Source: Coprinopsis marcescibilis
Taxonomy: Eukaryota; Basidiomycota; Agaricomycetes; Agaricales; Psathyrellaceae
DNA: 64,000 bases
NCBI GenBank assembly: GCA_004369085.1
Contig: ML210158.1
Coordinates: forward strand, 248,001 to 312,000
Direction of reading: 5' to 3'
Both the position numbers and the translations under genes were made by a program. A model generated the notes under the pieces. That model made no database searches. It was given only the letters and a program-made list of their open reading frames with translations, and had not been told where the DNA came from. Position 1 is the first letter of the stretch, and the number at the start of each line of letters is the position of its first letter. This document shows, in pieces, positions 25,464 to 38,056 of the stretch.

Positions 25464-27098
25464 ATGTCTCTCGAAGAGAATCCGCACATCACCATCGTCG
25501 CCCCCGATAGCCACTCGTCTGTGCCTATCTTTATACAGTTCGTATACTCTTTTTTTGCTCTTGCATCGTCCTAATCTTAGCTGCAGGCGACCCAACCTCA
25601 ACGATCATCCGTATCTTAGTCCTGATGGCAGTCCAACAGGTCTCGACAGTGGCTCGTCGGGAGGTAGGTCACCTTTGCCCCCAGAGTCCCCTTCATCTCC
25701 TTATGCAGTGGCTAGGTTTTTCGTTGCCTAATACCCCAAACCTAGATCTCAACTTTATCAATACCAACTTTACCAATTCAGCAGAGGACTACGATCTCTC
25801 CGTCCTTTCTGCCCCCATGCACAGTCCATACTCTCCCTCTGGTGCCACTTCTCTCTCTCCTCACTTTGGGGGTCTGAGTCTCGGTGCAGATGCCGTGGGC
25901 CAAGGCAACGACGTCTTTGGCCACCACAACTCCATCTACAATCAGTACGATGACAAGAATCTGGCTCTTGGCGTCTCGGACTTTAGCCTCGTGCATAACG
26001 AGGCAGTGTCCTCTTCCTCATCGCGGGCCTTGTCCCCTTTGATGATCCCGCAGCCTCACCTCGACGCCCAAGGACAAGACTCGTGGAACCCAGGACAAGT
26101 CGACGATTTTGATTTTCTCAGCTTGTATCATGACTCCAGTCCTTCTCTCCACCCCATTGATCCTCTTCCGCCCCATCACAGTCCCTTCCTTTCCCAGCGG
26201 GACACCCTCCCCCATGAGCCTAGTTTGCAGCGTATCTCAGGCAGGGTAAATGCGCACATGCGAGGTACTTCCGAAATGGGCACTCCCTGGACTGCGTCAT
26301 CGCATTCGTCCAACGGCAGTCTCGTTACTTCGCCATCCCTTGTCCTCACCCCGTCCGAGCCAAGCAACAGCGCAGGCGCTTACGATAATAGCCTAAATGT
26401 GACCTATACCGATCTGTTTTCCGCTGGCGCAACTGTCTCGCGAAGGCACAGTCACTCTGGCGCCCGAGGCCTCTCAGTAGGACCCGATCGGGGACGCACA
26501 GAAGGAAGATCGCCTATCGGTAGCCCGAATTCCTCAAGGAGATCCAGTCCTTACCCAAACAACCGACCTAATGCTTCACCTGTCGCCCAGGCATACGAGG
26601 ACAACCTATTGGCTGTCCCAGGTTTGGAGGAAGGCCTTCGTCGTCGTCACAGCTTCACCTATGGCGGACATCACAGTCTCCCCACGGCTGCCAGTCCTGC
26701 CGCCCTCAGTGGCGGGTCTGTGATGGGCTACAGTGAAGCTCCCCCGACTCCGACAGGAACCAGGAAGATTGCCTCGCAAGCTGGCCTCAAGGCTAGCGAG
26801 GCCAGGAGGACGAAAGAGGCCAAATTTCAGTGCGATCTGTGCGACCAGACCTTTACGACCAATCACAATCTCAAGAGTAAGTTTTATTTGCCTGCAGACA
26901 TGATCGCGTGCTTACTGTCGCTCTTTAGACCACAGGAACGTACACTTGGGTGTCAAAGAGCACGGCTGTCCCCATTGCACTCGGGCGTTTACTACCCAGA
27001 GCGTCCTGGCGCGGCATCTCAAGACGTGCAAAGCGGCTGGCGTTCCCCCGCTGAACGACACTAGACATCACCGCCGACAGCCATCGTGCTCTTCGTAG
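25464..27098 (+). CDS. C2H2 zinc-finger transcription factor
   Basis: Four exons (25464-25537, 25587-25663, 25746-26876, 26929-27098) give 483 aa. A long Ser/Pro/His-rich region precedes two tandem C-terminal fingers. The first, CDLCDQTFTTNHNLKNHRNVH, is a classical C2H2 split by the last intron inside the NLK|NH junction. The second, CPHCTRAFTTQSVLARHLKTC, has Cys as its last ligand (C2HC). The protein ends soon after the fingers. Likely a nuclear DNA-binding regulator; targets unknown. It lies 242 bp upstream of the YEATS gene on the same strand. Confidence 0.82.
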
Positions 27099-27340
27099 CA
27101 TGCTATCCTATACCCTTTCTTATATACATATACCCGTTACATTCTCTATCTATCTGTAGCAATATCTGTCTCTCTCTCGCCTCAACTCAAATTTTGTAAC
27201 TGTTAGTTACGTAATCGGCTTTTCCCTTTGCCGTTTGCGTTGTCCTGTCTGTTTCTACCCACTACTACACCTGCTAATGCTATGCCCTCTGAATTCTTAT
27301 CGGACTCTGCCTTCCAGAGCGTGTTGAATCGACAGACACG

Positions 27341-30302
27341 ATGACTGCCTCCAAAACAGAGAGCGCAGTCTCTGATATCGTCTCGCAGTTCGACACTGAA
27401 ATCGATACCCGAACCAGGCTAGCAGAGACCTTGCAGTCCAGAATTGAATGGGCACAGTCTCTGCGAGCTTTGCTCACAAACGGCAAGTGTTTCACTCTCT
27501 CTGTGTCGCAGTATCCTCCTCAACTTTGTCCTCAGCCCACAATTCCAAACAGACCACTGCCGATAGCGTCAAACGACTAGCTATTGCGACCCTGGTCAAC
27601 GCAGAGCAGCCTGCCGACTTTTTATTCGCGCCTCCACCGACCTCTCTTCCCCCCTTCAACTCGGCTCAAAATCCGACTTTACCGCCTCCACCACCTGTCT
27701 TTCGTCGTCCTGCACCGAGACCCAAGCCTGCCGGGTTCCGGACCAACAAGGGCAATTTTCTGTTCGTCAATTCGCAAAACGTCGCGTCCTCTGCCCCAAA
27801 CTACGGAGAACCCCAGTATTTGCTTTTGAAATGCCCCGTGTGCGGGAGGACGACGTTTACGTCGCTGCAAGGGCTACTGAACCATGCGAGGATAACGCAT
27901 AGTATCGAGTGGGGCACCCATGATGCGTGCATCAAGGCTTGTGCCGTTGTGGACAACGAGATTGACTTGGACAGTGGGATCGAGGTTGGGTTGGGTCCCT
28001 CGGGTGTGTTGCCGGGCCTCCAGACGTTGTTTGAGAGGGCTGTTGGCGTGGGTGCGGGTGCCCAGGCCATGTCGTTCTTCTCTGGGGACGTGAATATGGA
28101 GTCGTCGATGGAAACGGTCAAGGAAGAAAGGGAGGATGTCGAGGTGCCTACTTTGACGCAGACTTTGGGGCTTCATGTCGACACGCCGGCTTTGGCTCCG
28201 TTTTTAGGCAAGAAGGCGCATAGAAGGCAGATTAATGTGCACGATGAGTATATGGATGTCGATATTGGGGCGTCGGTCGCTAGAAGTAGCGAAACGGCGA
28301 GGAACTGGAAGATGGTTTATGGGCAGCGCAACGTCGCCAATGTAGATGCGATTAATCTCGGGTTGGAGGCGAACACGTCCGTAAAGGAGTTCGAGCAAGA
28401 GGTAGCTCCTGATCAAGCGCCTGATACGGGTCTCCTCCCCACTGGTAGCCGGTTCCATTTTGCAGTCCGGATAGCCATCAGCGACCGCAACCTCTTCGTC
28501 CCCACAGGTAGATGCTCCCAGACGACCGCTGATAACACCTTTTTATGCTCACGTCCTTTTTCTTCAAGAGAAACGGAAGAACAAGCTTCACTCGCATAAA
28601 TGGATGATTGCAGCGGAGAGCCCCTCTTATGTGAGTCATGCTTCCATCCCAGATGAGCTTATGCTAAACGATGTACAGTCAATCCCACTCAGTAGCGTGC
28701 TGAAATACCTCAAAGTTACCCCTCTTTGTGCGGCAGATGACTACGAACTTTGCGTGAATACCGTTGAGAGACCACCTTACGCCGTCGTCGGCACCGCAAG
28801 CAAGCCCTTTCTCGCCCAGGTCGAACTAGGGTTCGATGGCATTCGATCAAATAGCGCTACGGGAGAAGAATCGTTGATTGAGCAGACCGCGACGTTTGAA
28901 CATTGGGTGGACGTGAGTACTTTCGCTATCCTGCCCCATCACTGATGTTCAATTGAAACCTTGTGTCTGGTTAGCTGGACCCTTTCAATTTGTCTACCAT
29001 TGTGGTCGGAGAGGAACAGCTTGTCGATGCAGAACTGGATCGGCGCACCGAAATCAAACCTGCGTGTACGGCTTATATGCCAATTGGAGCAAAACAGCTA
29101 TGGGAAGACTCTCGTTCAAGTGAGGTGGCTACTCCTGCTCCCGTCGTTCAGAACTTTTCCTCTGGTGCGTTCCTGTGCCGTTTCTTCGCGTCTTGGCGTT
29201 GGTAGCTTAACGTTATTTAGCGTATGATCTCCTCCTGAATGTTGCTGCTCGTTTCCCCTTGACTGCTCAAGGTTTGTTGGGCTGCAGCCATCACAAGTTT
29301 TTGTTTGATGATTTATTTGACTGTTTCAGGTAAAGATCGGGGTCAAGTCCACTCCGTCCCATACACACTTTTAAGCTCTCAAAGCCAGTTCAAGAATATG
29401 AATATTGGACGACAGCAGGCCATCAGGGTAAGATAGCTTCATGCTTTCATTGTGAAGATTTTCGGCTGATCACGCGCGGACAGTGGGCGAGGGCAAGGGC
29501 AATCCAGGAAGCGTACGTCATTGCATTGGAGGAAGCGAACATTGAATGCCCTGCTATCAGCACTGCCGAAGTCTTCCTCTGGCTCCGGGAGAACGAAAGG
29601 GGGCCATCACATGGAGCTGCGAAAACTTTGGAATCCGAGGACGCCGCTAATAAAGGAGGTGATGTAAGAAAGCAGAACCACGGAGGTTGGTGTGGCATTT
29701 GTGGACTAGAACTCGTTCTGCATCAACCATCGACTTCGGAGAAACTCATCAAGCAGGAACAAGACGAGAGCAATGCAGTTTTGGAACCGATGAGCACGTC
29801 GCAATCGTGCAGTATATACCAATCCTCCATCCTGCCTGGCCTTCAAGGAGACACAGGCAAGGCACGAAGGAGGAAGGAAGCAGAACAAATGCCGCAGTTG
29901 TTCAATTCTCGATCGCTTTCGTTCCAGACATTCGAACGTCGACTGGTCCAATCTGTGGATCCGAACCTAATTTCGCTTGTTCAGGGCGCGGTTGCGGATA
30001 TGAAGCTACCCGCGTTTACACCACTCGATTCTCCTTCTCGCTACCCCATTGATCAGTTCGGTCCGGGAAGATCAGAGGTCGAAGCCAACCTTGCACCACA
30101 TGCGCTCATAGCCCTCGCCACCCAACGCTTTGTGCAAGACATTGTACGGAAAGGAGTAACGCAAGCTCTAATGGAGAGAGCTTCTGCCATGCAAAACCTT
30201 CCAGTTGGCGCTCGGTGTGGGTCAAGACACGTGGAACGAAGCGGGCAAAGCATCCTCACACCACACCACATTTTCGTAGGGAACGGTCTGACAGGTTCCT
30301 GA
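27341..30302 (+). CDS. YEATS-domain protein, YEATS2-like
   Basis: Eight exons join to about 855 aa. Near residue 150 is a zinc-binding motif (CPVCGRTTFTSLQGLLNHARITH). The YEATS domain follows, split by introns: RFHFAVRIAISDRNLFVPTE, then SHKWMIAAESPSY, SSVLKYLKVTPL and PFLAQVELGF. YEATS folds read acylated lysines on histones. The C-terminus contains HALIALATQRFVQDIVRKG and ILTPHHIF, reminiscent of the histone-fold tail of animal YEATS2, which pairs with NC2-beta in the ATAC acetyltransferase complex. The first intron (27483-27535) is a GC-AG intron; no GT donor restores the frame from LRALLTN into HNSKQTTADSVKRL. The stop at 30302 is the simplest end; an intron after ~30220 is an alternative. 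Confidence 0.82.
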
Positions 30303-30568
30303 CACCAATGCTAGACGGAAGGAAGCTGTCGCTGCCTACCTTGCGACGACGCTGTAGCCATCGTTACTGTATATCGATGCTACTCGCGCACAAAACGTTA
30401 TCGGTCACCTCCACAACTACCGCAATGACCTCTTCCGAGGATTAAACATGGAATCCGCGTATCCTAAATCGGACAGGACCGTGTTGGTTAACCTCAGGAA
30501 TTCGAAGAAGCGCGCAGGCAATCACTCGAGTGCATTTCTTAGCAGCTCTCTCTCCATTCCCTCCAATC

Positions 30569-30576
30569 TATATAAG
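30569..30576 (+). promoter_or_regulatory. TATA box
   Basis: TATATAAG about 57 bp upstream of the GH128 start codon, suggesting a regulated, inducible promoter. Confidence 0.6.
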
Positions 30577-30632
30577 AGCGCTTGGAATTCCTTACCGCTT
30601 GTCAACCCAGCCGGTCTGCGATACTTTTGAAG

Positions 30633-32002
30633 ATGCAACCTCTTTCGTTCCTTTCCATCGTCACCCTAGCCCTGGCCGTCAACGCTTTCAAATCGAGCGT
30701 ACTCCAAGTCAAACATCACCACCATAACGCCATTGCCGCTCGTGCCAATAAGCAATGCCGTACCGGACCTCAACGTTCACCATCGCAAGGAGGCCGTGAA
30801 TCGATGGCGGACTCCCCATCATCTGTCGTCATCGCTGAGAACCCTCCATCCACCATTAAATCAGCCGCTCCCGCCTCGTCTTCGGTCCCGGAGGCACAGA
30901 TTACCGCAGAATCGATATCATCACACATCAGCTCCTCAGAGCCATCGCCTGGAGCAGCGGAACCTGTGGTATTCGCCAAGACCGAAGCTGCTGCAGTCTC
31001 GCTGACTCCTAACAACAACAAGGCGGGAATCGCTGGTGGTGATGCGTATCCATACCTCAAAGACCGTATTGGATGGTGGTATGACTGGTAAGTGTGCATC
31101 TTTGCTCGTGTGTATTTGGTGCTGAATGGAATTATAGGTCGCCTAATCCGTCGAAAGCAGGAAACCCGATAGCCGTTCCTATGTTGTGGGGTGCTGGCAC
31201 CGCCGATGCTCAAGATGCGGCGCGTTTGGCTACTTTCAAGAATTTGAAGGTCGCTCCCAAGTATCTCCTTGGTTTCGAGGAGCCCGATTGTCCCGCTGGA
31301 TCTGGATCTGCGGGAATGTCGGTGGATTCTGGTGTGTCCAAGTGGGAGACATACATTGCTCCGATGAGGGCCAAGGGCGCGAAGGTCGGTAGCCCGTCAA
31401 TGTGTAGTAAGTCTGGCCTTCGCAAAGATTTGCGTCTCGGTTGCTTATACTTGACTTTAGAACAAGCGGATGAGACTTGGCTGGCCTCGTTCCAGAAGAA
31501 AGCGAAGACGCCTTGGGATTTCACTGCCATTCATATCAACAAGAACAACATGGCTGGCGTGAGGAAAGATATCGTGAGTAAGGCCTTGTCGATTCAAGTT
31601 CGATGGACTCGACCGAGTATGTGTAGGAGCACTATGCGCAGTATGGCAAACCAATCTGGGTGACTGAATTTGCCTGTGTCAACGGTATGTTCGTCATGCG
31701 CTGAGATGTTTAATAGCTTATTCAGTGGGTCATTAGACTACCCCAATTTCGTTCCTTGCACCAATCAAGCTGAAATCAACAAGTTTATATACGACGTTGT
31801 TGATCTCTTTGAGAAGGAGCCGAGAGTATATGCATATGCGTACAGCAATGGGCTTGGTCTTGGGAATGTCTGGCCACTCACCACCAAGGATGGCAAGTTG
31901 AGGTACAGTTAATCTTTGTTCCAACAAAACGAAAGGGAGCTGAATTGGTTTCGTAGCGCATCCGGCCAGACCTACTTGTCTGCCATCAGCAGATATCATT
32001 AG
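30633..32002 (+). CDS. Secreted GH128-type glycosyl hydrolase (Asl1-like)
   Basis: Six exons (30633-31087, 31138-31406, 31461-31573, 31627-31684, 31737-31902, 31957-32002) give 368 aa. A signal peptide (MQPLSFLSIVTLALAVNAF) and a Ser/Pro/Ala-rich linker precede the catalytic domain, which begins near GWWYDWSPNPS. Typical features of the fold are VPMLWGAGTA, LLGFEEPDC with the likely acid/base Glu, and PIWVTEFAC with the likely nucleophile Glu. The domain closes with YAYSNGL and a terminal ASGQTYLSAI. The family hydrolyses beta-1,3-glucans, so the enzyme probably acts on fungal wall glucan during growth or fruiting. I preferred the ATG at 30633 over an upstream in-frame one because it starts the signal peptide. 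Confidence 0.88.
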
Positions 32003-32247
32003 ACTCAGGGAATACCGCAGATTAGATTAAAAAAGACGCTTCTGAGTAGTGTTTCTTAAATCGTTATATCTTATCTTTCTTTTTCGCGTAGATCGCGCTG
32101 GTGCATGCGTTGATGTAAATTAGGTAGATTAGACAAACCGTATCAAACATCCTTGTTGCCGATAAGAACTACAGATAAATACTCGACAGCAATGAGCCTT
32201 TATCACTAACAGGAGCAAGACATTAGGAATTAATCCATGGTTGAAGG

Positions 32248-33884
32248 TTAGTAAATGTATGGGACAATGCGGTATGGAACGCGTTTCTTGTATTCGATCC
32301 AATCTTGGCCATACCTAATAAACGGTCAGCTTCCTGATCGAGTGTGATTAAATGCGAACGTACTTTTGATGACAGGCCTCGTCGTCCCTGCGTTGTCGGT
32401 GGATGAGGAGGACGGCGAAATAGATTGGGTAGAAATAAGTGACGGGCGTGTTAAAACCTGTGGGCAAACACCACGCCAGGGCCATGATGAGGTCTCCACT
32501 GTAGTTTGATGTCAGCGGTTGCGGTCGAATATAAAATGAGGGAGGACTTGCAGGTAGTTGGGATGTTGCGAAATGCCCCACCAGCCGGAAGTAAGCAATT
32601 TGGTTCCTCGCTTGGTCTGCATGAATTTCAGGTCTGCGGCAGGTTAGAACGGGAAGCAGAGGTTTCGGAGAGCATTAATGGCTCACTTTTGGGGTTCTTG
32701 CCATTCCTGAAGTCGTTCTTCTCGCCATTGGAATCTCTGAAGATCCAGTATCCGAGAGCGTTAGCGAAGATGATGCCAACTGTGGCAGGGATTCCGAGCT
32801 CGACGGGGTGGAAGGCAAGGTAACGCGCTTGGACGCTGTAGATGAAAGGCACCCATGAGAGATCACCGACTGAGAGCATGAATCCGAAGCCGTCGCTTGT
32901 GATGTCCATGGTGGTGAAGAGTGCAGGCTGGTTGAAACAATGGGCATGAGCGATGTGGCTTCCATTACGCGTTCAACTGAACCCACCTCGTTATACAGTC
33001 CATCAGCGACATACCACGTTTGGAACGCCAACACGAGCCACATGGAGTCGGTAACGTTGGCGAACCCTCCTCTTCGCACAGCCTGCTCGCAGACCATGCT
33101 GATGTTGATGAGGATCCATAGGATGAGACCTGGTCGCAATTCGTTGAAAGACTTGAGGTCCAGAGAGCCGATAGAGGGATTGAGTTCGCGACCAATGTAC
33201 CACTGTAATGGATGCGTGAGTTTGTAGACTGGCTATACGACGACTTGGTAACCTACGTCATAAAGGAAGTTGCCAGAGTTGCCGCCAAGAGCGAGCAGTC
33301 GGTTTGCGCGGAAGGAGGAGGCATAGCAGTAGACGGACTGGACAAAGGAGTTGATCAAGGCTGCGGTGACGAATCCGACCCATTTGTCGTAGAAGAAGGT
33401 GAAAGACTCTGGGCCATTCCTGATGATCCAGCCAGAGGTTGTACCGAGTGCCAGCAAAAATGTCGAGAAGGCTATATGAGACTCAGGTTTAGGGCGCGTC
33501 CAGACTTGTAAAGGAGTCAAAGGACATACCATTGATTTTATACAGCTTCTTTTCGCCAGTTCGCAGAGTCGTTCCTTCGACCCAATCGCCAGGGAGGATT
33601 GCCCACGAAATAAGGCAGAACGCGTACCAGCCAAAGTAGATGATTGACGCCTCACTATCCCAAAGACCCTTCCACCAGTTGACATCTGTGACCGCCGAAA
33701 TGACACGGTCTGGGATGGTGTCCAAGGCCGGTGGACACCCGCCAGATGATTCGTTGCATCCAAAGTAGATTGCGTATAGCACGAATGGGACACCAACTGA
33801 GACCAGGAATGCACCTGGCGGACCCAGGAATTCGTAGCTCGTCGTCCTTGGATTTAGGACGGTTGTCGCCTTTGAGGAGGACAT
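32248..33884 (-). CDS. ERG24: Delta(14)-sterol reductase, copy A
   Basis: ERG4/ERG24-family multi-pass ER enzyme that reduces the C14 double bond after Erg11 in ergosterol synthesis, using NADPH. N-terminus [16 protein letters not shown]; hydrophobic helices throughout; family motifs [52 protein letters not shown] and [18 protein letters not shown]-terminus [13 protein letters not shown]. The C14 assignment rests on similarity to Erg24 rather than Erg4 at both ends. The next-to-last intron (32499-32551) has a GC donor (gcaagt). Copy B lies just upstream in the same orientation. Confidence 0.88.
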
Positions 33885-34064
33885 GGTGGGATGGGAAGAA
33901 AGAGAAACTGGCACGATGAGGGAATGTGGTCAGAGCTTGTTGATCCCACTCTAAATCGGGCAGAATGCCAAGCAAACGTTCGCATGTTTCGTTGCCGCTG
34001 ACTTTCCACTTTCTGTCACACAATCTTGCATTAACAATTACGGAAACCAGTCTTCTCTATGTCA

Positions 34065-35718
34065 TTAATAGATGTAGGGAATAATTCTGTAAGGAACTCT
34101 TTTCTTATACTCGATCCAATCATCACCATATCTGCGACAAAACACCGTTAATTAGCCAATAAATACTGTCTGTCCGCCTTGCCGTGAACACGCACTTTTC
34201 ATGGCAAGCCTCATCATCCCTCGTTTGTCGGTGTAGAAGCAGAATGGCAAAGAAGATCGGATAGAAGTACGTGATTGGGGTCCCGAACCCAGTCGGCAAA
34301 CACCAAGTTAAAGACATGAGCCAGTCGCCGCTGTTTACCATATGTCAGTCGAGTGCAAACAGTCACTGAGCACACGTACAGGTAGTTGGGATGTTGCGAG
34401 AGCCCCCACCAGCCAGAGATCAAAAGCTTGGTCCCTCTCTTCGTTGGCAGGTATTTGAGATCTAAGCCGGAAATCAGATGAAAACGAGGTAGCGGAGGGC
34501 GCGGCACCTACTTTTCGGATTCTTGCCGTTCCTGAAGTCGTTCTTTTCATTGTTGGAGTCCCTGAAGATCCAATAGGCCGCAGCATTGAGGATGAATATG
34601 GCGACGGCTGCCGGGGTTTGTAGTTCGATCGGGCGAAACACGAGGTAACGAGCCTGGATGCTGTAGGTGAAGGGCACCCATACCAAATCTCCGAGGGAGA
34701 GCATGAAGCCAAATCCGTCGGTGGTGATGTCCATGGTGGTGAGAACTGCCGGCTATTGAAATAGAAGTCTATGGGTAACCGGGGATTGATCCAGCCGAAG
34801 TGACATACCTCAAAAAGCATGCAGTCTGCAACATACCAGACTTGGAATGCCACAACGAGCCACATGGAGTTTGTCACGTTTTGGAAACCCCCACGAAGGA
34901 CTGCTTGCTTGCAGAGCATGCTGATGTTGATCATGGCCCATAGATTGAGTCCTGGTCGCACCTCGTTGAACCATTTGAGGTCCAATGACCCAATTGAAGG
35001 ATTCAACTCGCGTCCAATAAACCACTATGGAACTGAGTGTGAGGCAAGCCTGTGACAAAAGAAGCAAGAGACGGGGCCTACGTCATACATGATGTTTCCA
35101 GTGTTGCCCTTCAGCGCTAACAGTGCTCCACTTCGGTGTGAAGAAAGGTAGCAATAGGTGGCCAGAAGGATTGCACTCAGCAAAGCTGCAGTGACAAATC
35201 CAACCCATTTGTCGTAAATGAATGTGAAGGATTCAGGGCCACATATCCATATACGGGCGCAGGCAATACTCAGTGCCAGACCAAACGTGTAGAAACCTGC
35301 ACACCGCAGTGAGGACAGCACCGATAACGTTCGTGTATTGTTGCGCACCATTCATTCTGTACGTTTTCCTTCCCCCTGTCCTCAAAACTGTTCCCTCTAT
35401 CTCATCTCCGGGTAGAAGGAGCCACGCCAATACGCAGAACGCGTACCAGCCTAGATAATATAGGGCAGCTTCTGAGTCCCAGAGTCCTTTCCACCAAGTA
35501 GAATCTAAGATTGATGAGACGACGCGGCCTATAATACCGACAAGTGAGGGAGGGCAACCCCCAGAGTTTGAGTTGCATCCAAAATAAAGCGCGTAGACGA
35601 CGGCGGAGGAGGACAGTGAGATCACAAAGGTTCCTAGAGGGCCGAGAAATTCATAGGTTGTCGTTCTTGGATTCAAGACGTCTGCTTTTCCACCTGTGGT
35701 GGCCGCTTTTGCTGACAT
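34065..35718 (-). CDS. ERG24: Delta(14)-sterol reductase, copy B
   Basis: Tandem paralogue of copy A, collinear along its length with shared intron positions. Motifs: [85 protein letters not shown], and C-terminus [13 protein letters not shown]. No frameshift or in-frame stop was seen, so both copies appear functional. Divergence is spread over the transmembrane segments while catalytic-region motifs are kept. The intron equivalent to the GC-AG one of copy A (34331-34379) has a normal GT donor here. Only 180 bp separate this stop from the copy A start codon. Confidence 0.87.
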
Positions 35719-36378
35719 GGGGGATTAAGCGAAACAGTACCCACAGCCGATTGACATTTCCGAGATGGATTTATTTGCAAGGTCAAGTCGTACCATTCCT
35801 TACCCTCTGGGTTTCGGCCAGCAAATCGTAAGCAGGACTGGTAAGAAATGATTACAATGGTCGCACAAGACATTTACTTTGGCCGAGGTTATAGTCTTTA
35901 AAAGCAAGTTGTCGTCCGACATTTGGCTGAAAGACTTTGAGAAGGACACAACATGTCGTAATTCGGCCCACCGGGATCCATGAAGATGGCCCGGAAGTTG
36001 ACAGTAAGACGAATTATGTGAGAGTAGTTGGGCGATTTGGCTGTTCTGAACTGTTTCGAACGGTCTAGTTAGAGAATCGCAAGGGTCGGTGGTAGTAGCA
36101 GTTTGAAGTGGGCCTAATTTGTCGAGCCTCGGTCTAAATGGGCAAATCAGCATTTCGACCATAGAAAGCGAATTGTCGCCAGTTAGTTTGACATGAATTC
36201 AAAATTTCACAAAAGGACAAAGTTTGGGTCAATGGAATGGCGGATGCTGTTAAACAGTGACACAGGGGCTGTCAGCTTAATTTAGTCCGCCTTGTGTCCT
36301 GCCAAACAGTGTGTCTTTCTATTTCTCCGCCAGACTTGCTGCTTCATTCCTCCCGTCTTCCAGCGAACCCCATGAATT
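35719..36378. promoter_or_regulatory. Divergent intergenic region
   Basis: 660 bp between the sterol reductase copy B start (-) and the coiled-coil gene start (+). Sterol genes are often under SREBP control, but I did not find a convincing SRE. Confidence 0.4.
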
Positions 36379-37858
36379 ATGGGCGTTGAACTGGCCCAGC
36401 GTCTTAACGAACTCGCCCAGGCGAATTCGGAGGGTCTTCTCAGGTAAGTTCTATTCGCCTCACGAGCCAGAATGAAAGCTCACATTTATGTTTCCCAGTG
36501 ACGATGAATATCGGCTACTTCGTCAGAGCGCGTTTGAGCAGTATGCCAACGGTCTCGACGTCCCAGCAGAGGTTCCTGCGGTCCCCATTGCTGTCATATA
36601 CTATGGTACGTCGCGTGCACAGCGACTAGCCAAGCTTGATACCCCTTTCTGACTCTTACGTCAAGGCTTGGAATCGCCACAGAAGAAATCGGCGAAGAGT
36701 GTTCCTCTCCAAGCCTACAAGCCTCCATCGGCTGATAGCCATCCATCGAGATTGTCCAGTTTCATACGGCGTGCAGCTGGCCGAAACGACAGGAACGCTC
36801 CCCGCGATCGACCATCCACAGCGGACGGCAGGTTCCATGAACCCTCGCCGTCAGAAACAGGCACCCGAGATAATAAGCGAACCCTTCTTCCAAGATTATT
36901 TCAAAAGAAGCCCGCAGACCTTCCTCCTCTGCGGATAACTTCTCCGACCAAACCCAATCCACATTCACCTCAGCCTCTGCCGAATCTACCACCGCCACCC
37001 AAGAGCCCGCCTCCTACCCCGGGTCGGCTTTCCACCAAGTCGTCCAGGCCTTCATCGTCGTCGCGCAGCACATCGTCTCAAACTCCGTTGCCCATCTCAC
37101 CATTATCACCAACCAAGTTCGACGATCCTGCAACAAGCAGGGACATTCGAGATTCAATCGCCTACACCGAGTCTGAACTTGAGCGCCTCAAGGAAGCCTT
37201 CGATGTTTTGGAACAGGGTGTCATTCGGAGAATCAACAAGCAGCATGCGCGAAGGTTGCCAGCTACTACTCCGACCAACATGAACATTCTCCTCGAGGGT
37301 CGTGAATGGCGGGAGCATCGCGTTGGTCCCTCGCCGTCGACCCCTTCGTTCGAATCGTCTCGGACTCTCGGACACCGGCCTAATGCTCTTGACCACGTTA
37401 ATGATGGGCTCTCGGTTCATTCAGGAAGATCAGGCCGAGCTAGTCTTTCTCAATCTAAATCCATTGCATCCCTTCCGAAACACCCTCCCCCTAGCAGCCC
37501 ATTGTCATCTCTGGGCCAGGCGCCTTTCCTGCAACGCAAGGGCTCTATATCCTCCGTGTGCTCTCGAGGAACATCATTTGGGCCTCGCAACCGCCTCGCT
37601 ACATCTGTGGCTTCGCTTTCAAATCTCTCCCACAGTGCGAGCCTTCTTCCCACCCCACCCGCGACAGTGAGAGGCTCCAGCGAGGAAGACCGACATTACC
37701 TGGATGAATTGGAACAGGAAACCGACAGCAATTTATCTGAACTGGGCGTGATTCAACAACGCAAGAGCGAGATGATCGCTCGTTATACCCAACGCATTGA
37801 ATATCTCAGGGCAAAGCTGAAAGGAGCCGAGCTTCACGAGAAATTATTGCGCAAATGA
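36379..37858 (+). CDS. Hypothetical coiled-coil protein, 454 aa
   Basis: Three exons (36379-36443, 36499-36605, 36666-37858), all in frame. The N-terminus (MGVELAQRLNELAQANSEGLLSDDEYRLLR) is helical and looks conserved. The middle is Pro/Ser-rich with many SP/TP sites and SH3-type PPPPKSPPP. Two helical segments follow: YTESELERLKEAFDVLEQGVI, and a C-terminal coiled coil IARYTQRIEYLRAKLKGAEL. I know no function. The pattern suggests a phosphoregulated scaffold, but that is inference. Confidence 0.7.
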
Positions 37859-38056
37859 CGAACGAATGAAACGACGACCAACATGAACTTTCATATACTG
37901 TGTATTTTTGGGATCCCTATCCCTACTATTTACTTTTTCACCATCCATTGGGCTTGGTAGCTTACATGTATCGAATATAATTTCATCGTACATATACAGA
38001 CAATTTTACGACTGCATTTCATCATACGGTGCAACTGCGTGACTAGTTGTCCACTT

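Noticed and set aside
30220..30450. Possible extra intron and exon at the end of the YEATS gene
   Set aside because: A gt-ag pair exists, but the uninterrupted frame holds ILTPHHIF, which fits the expected tail, and ends cleanly at 30302.
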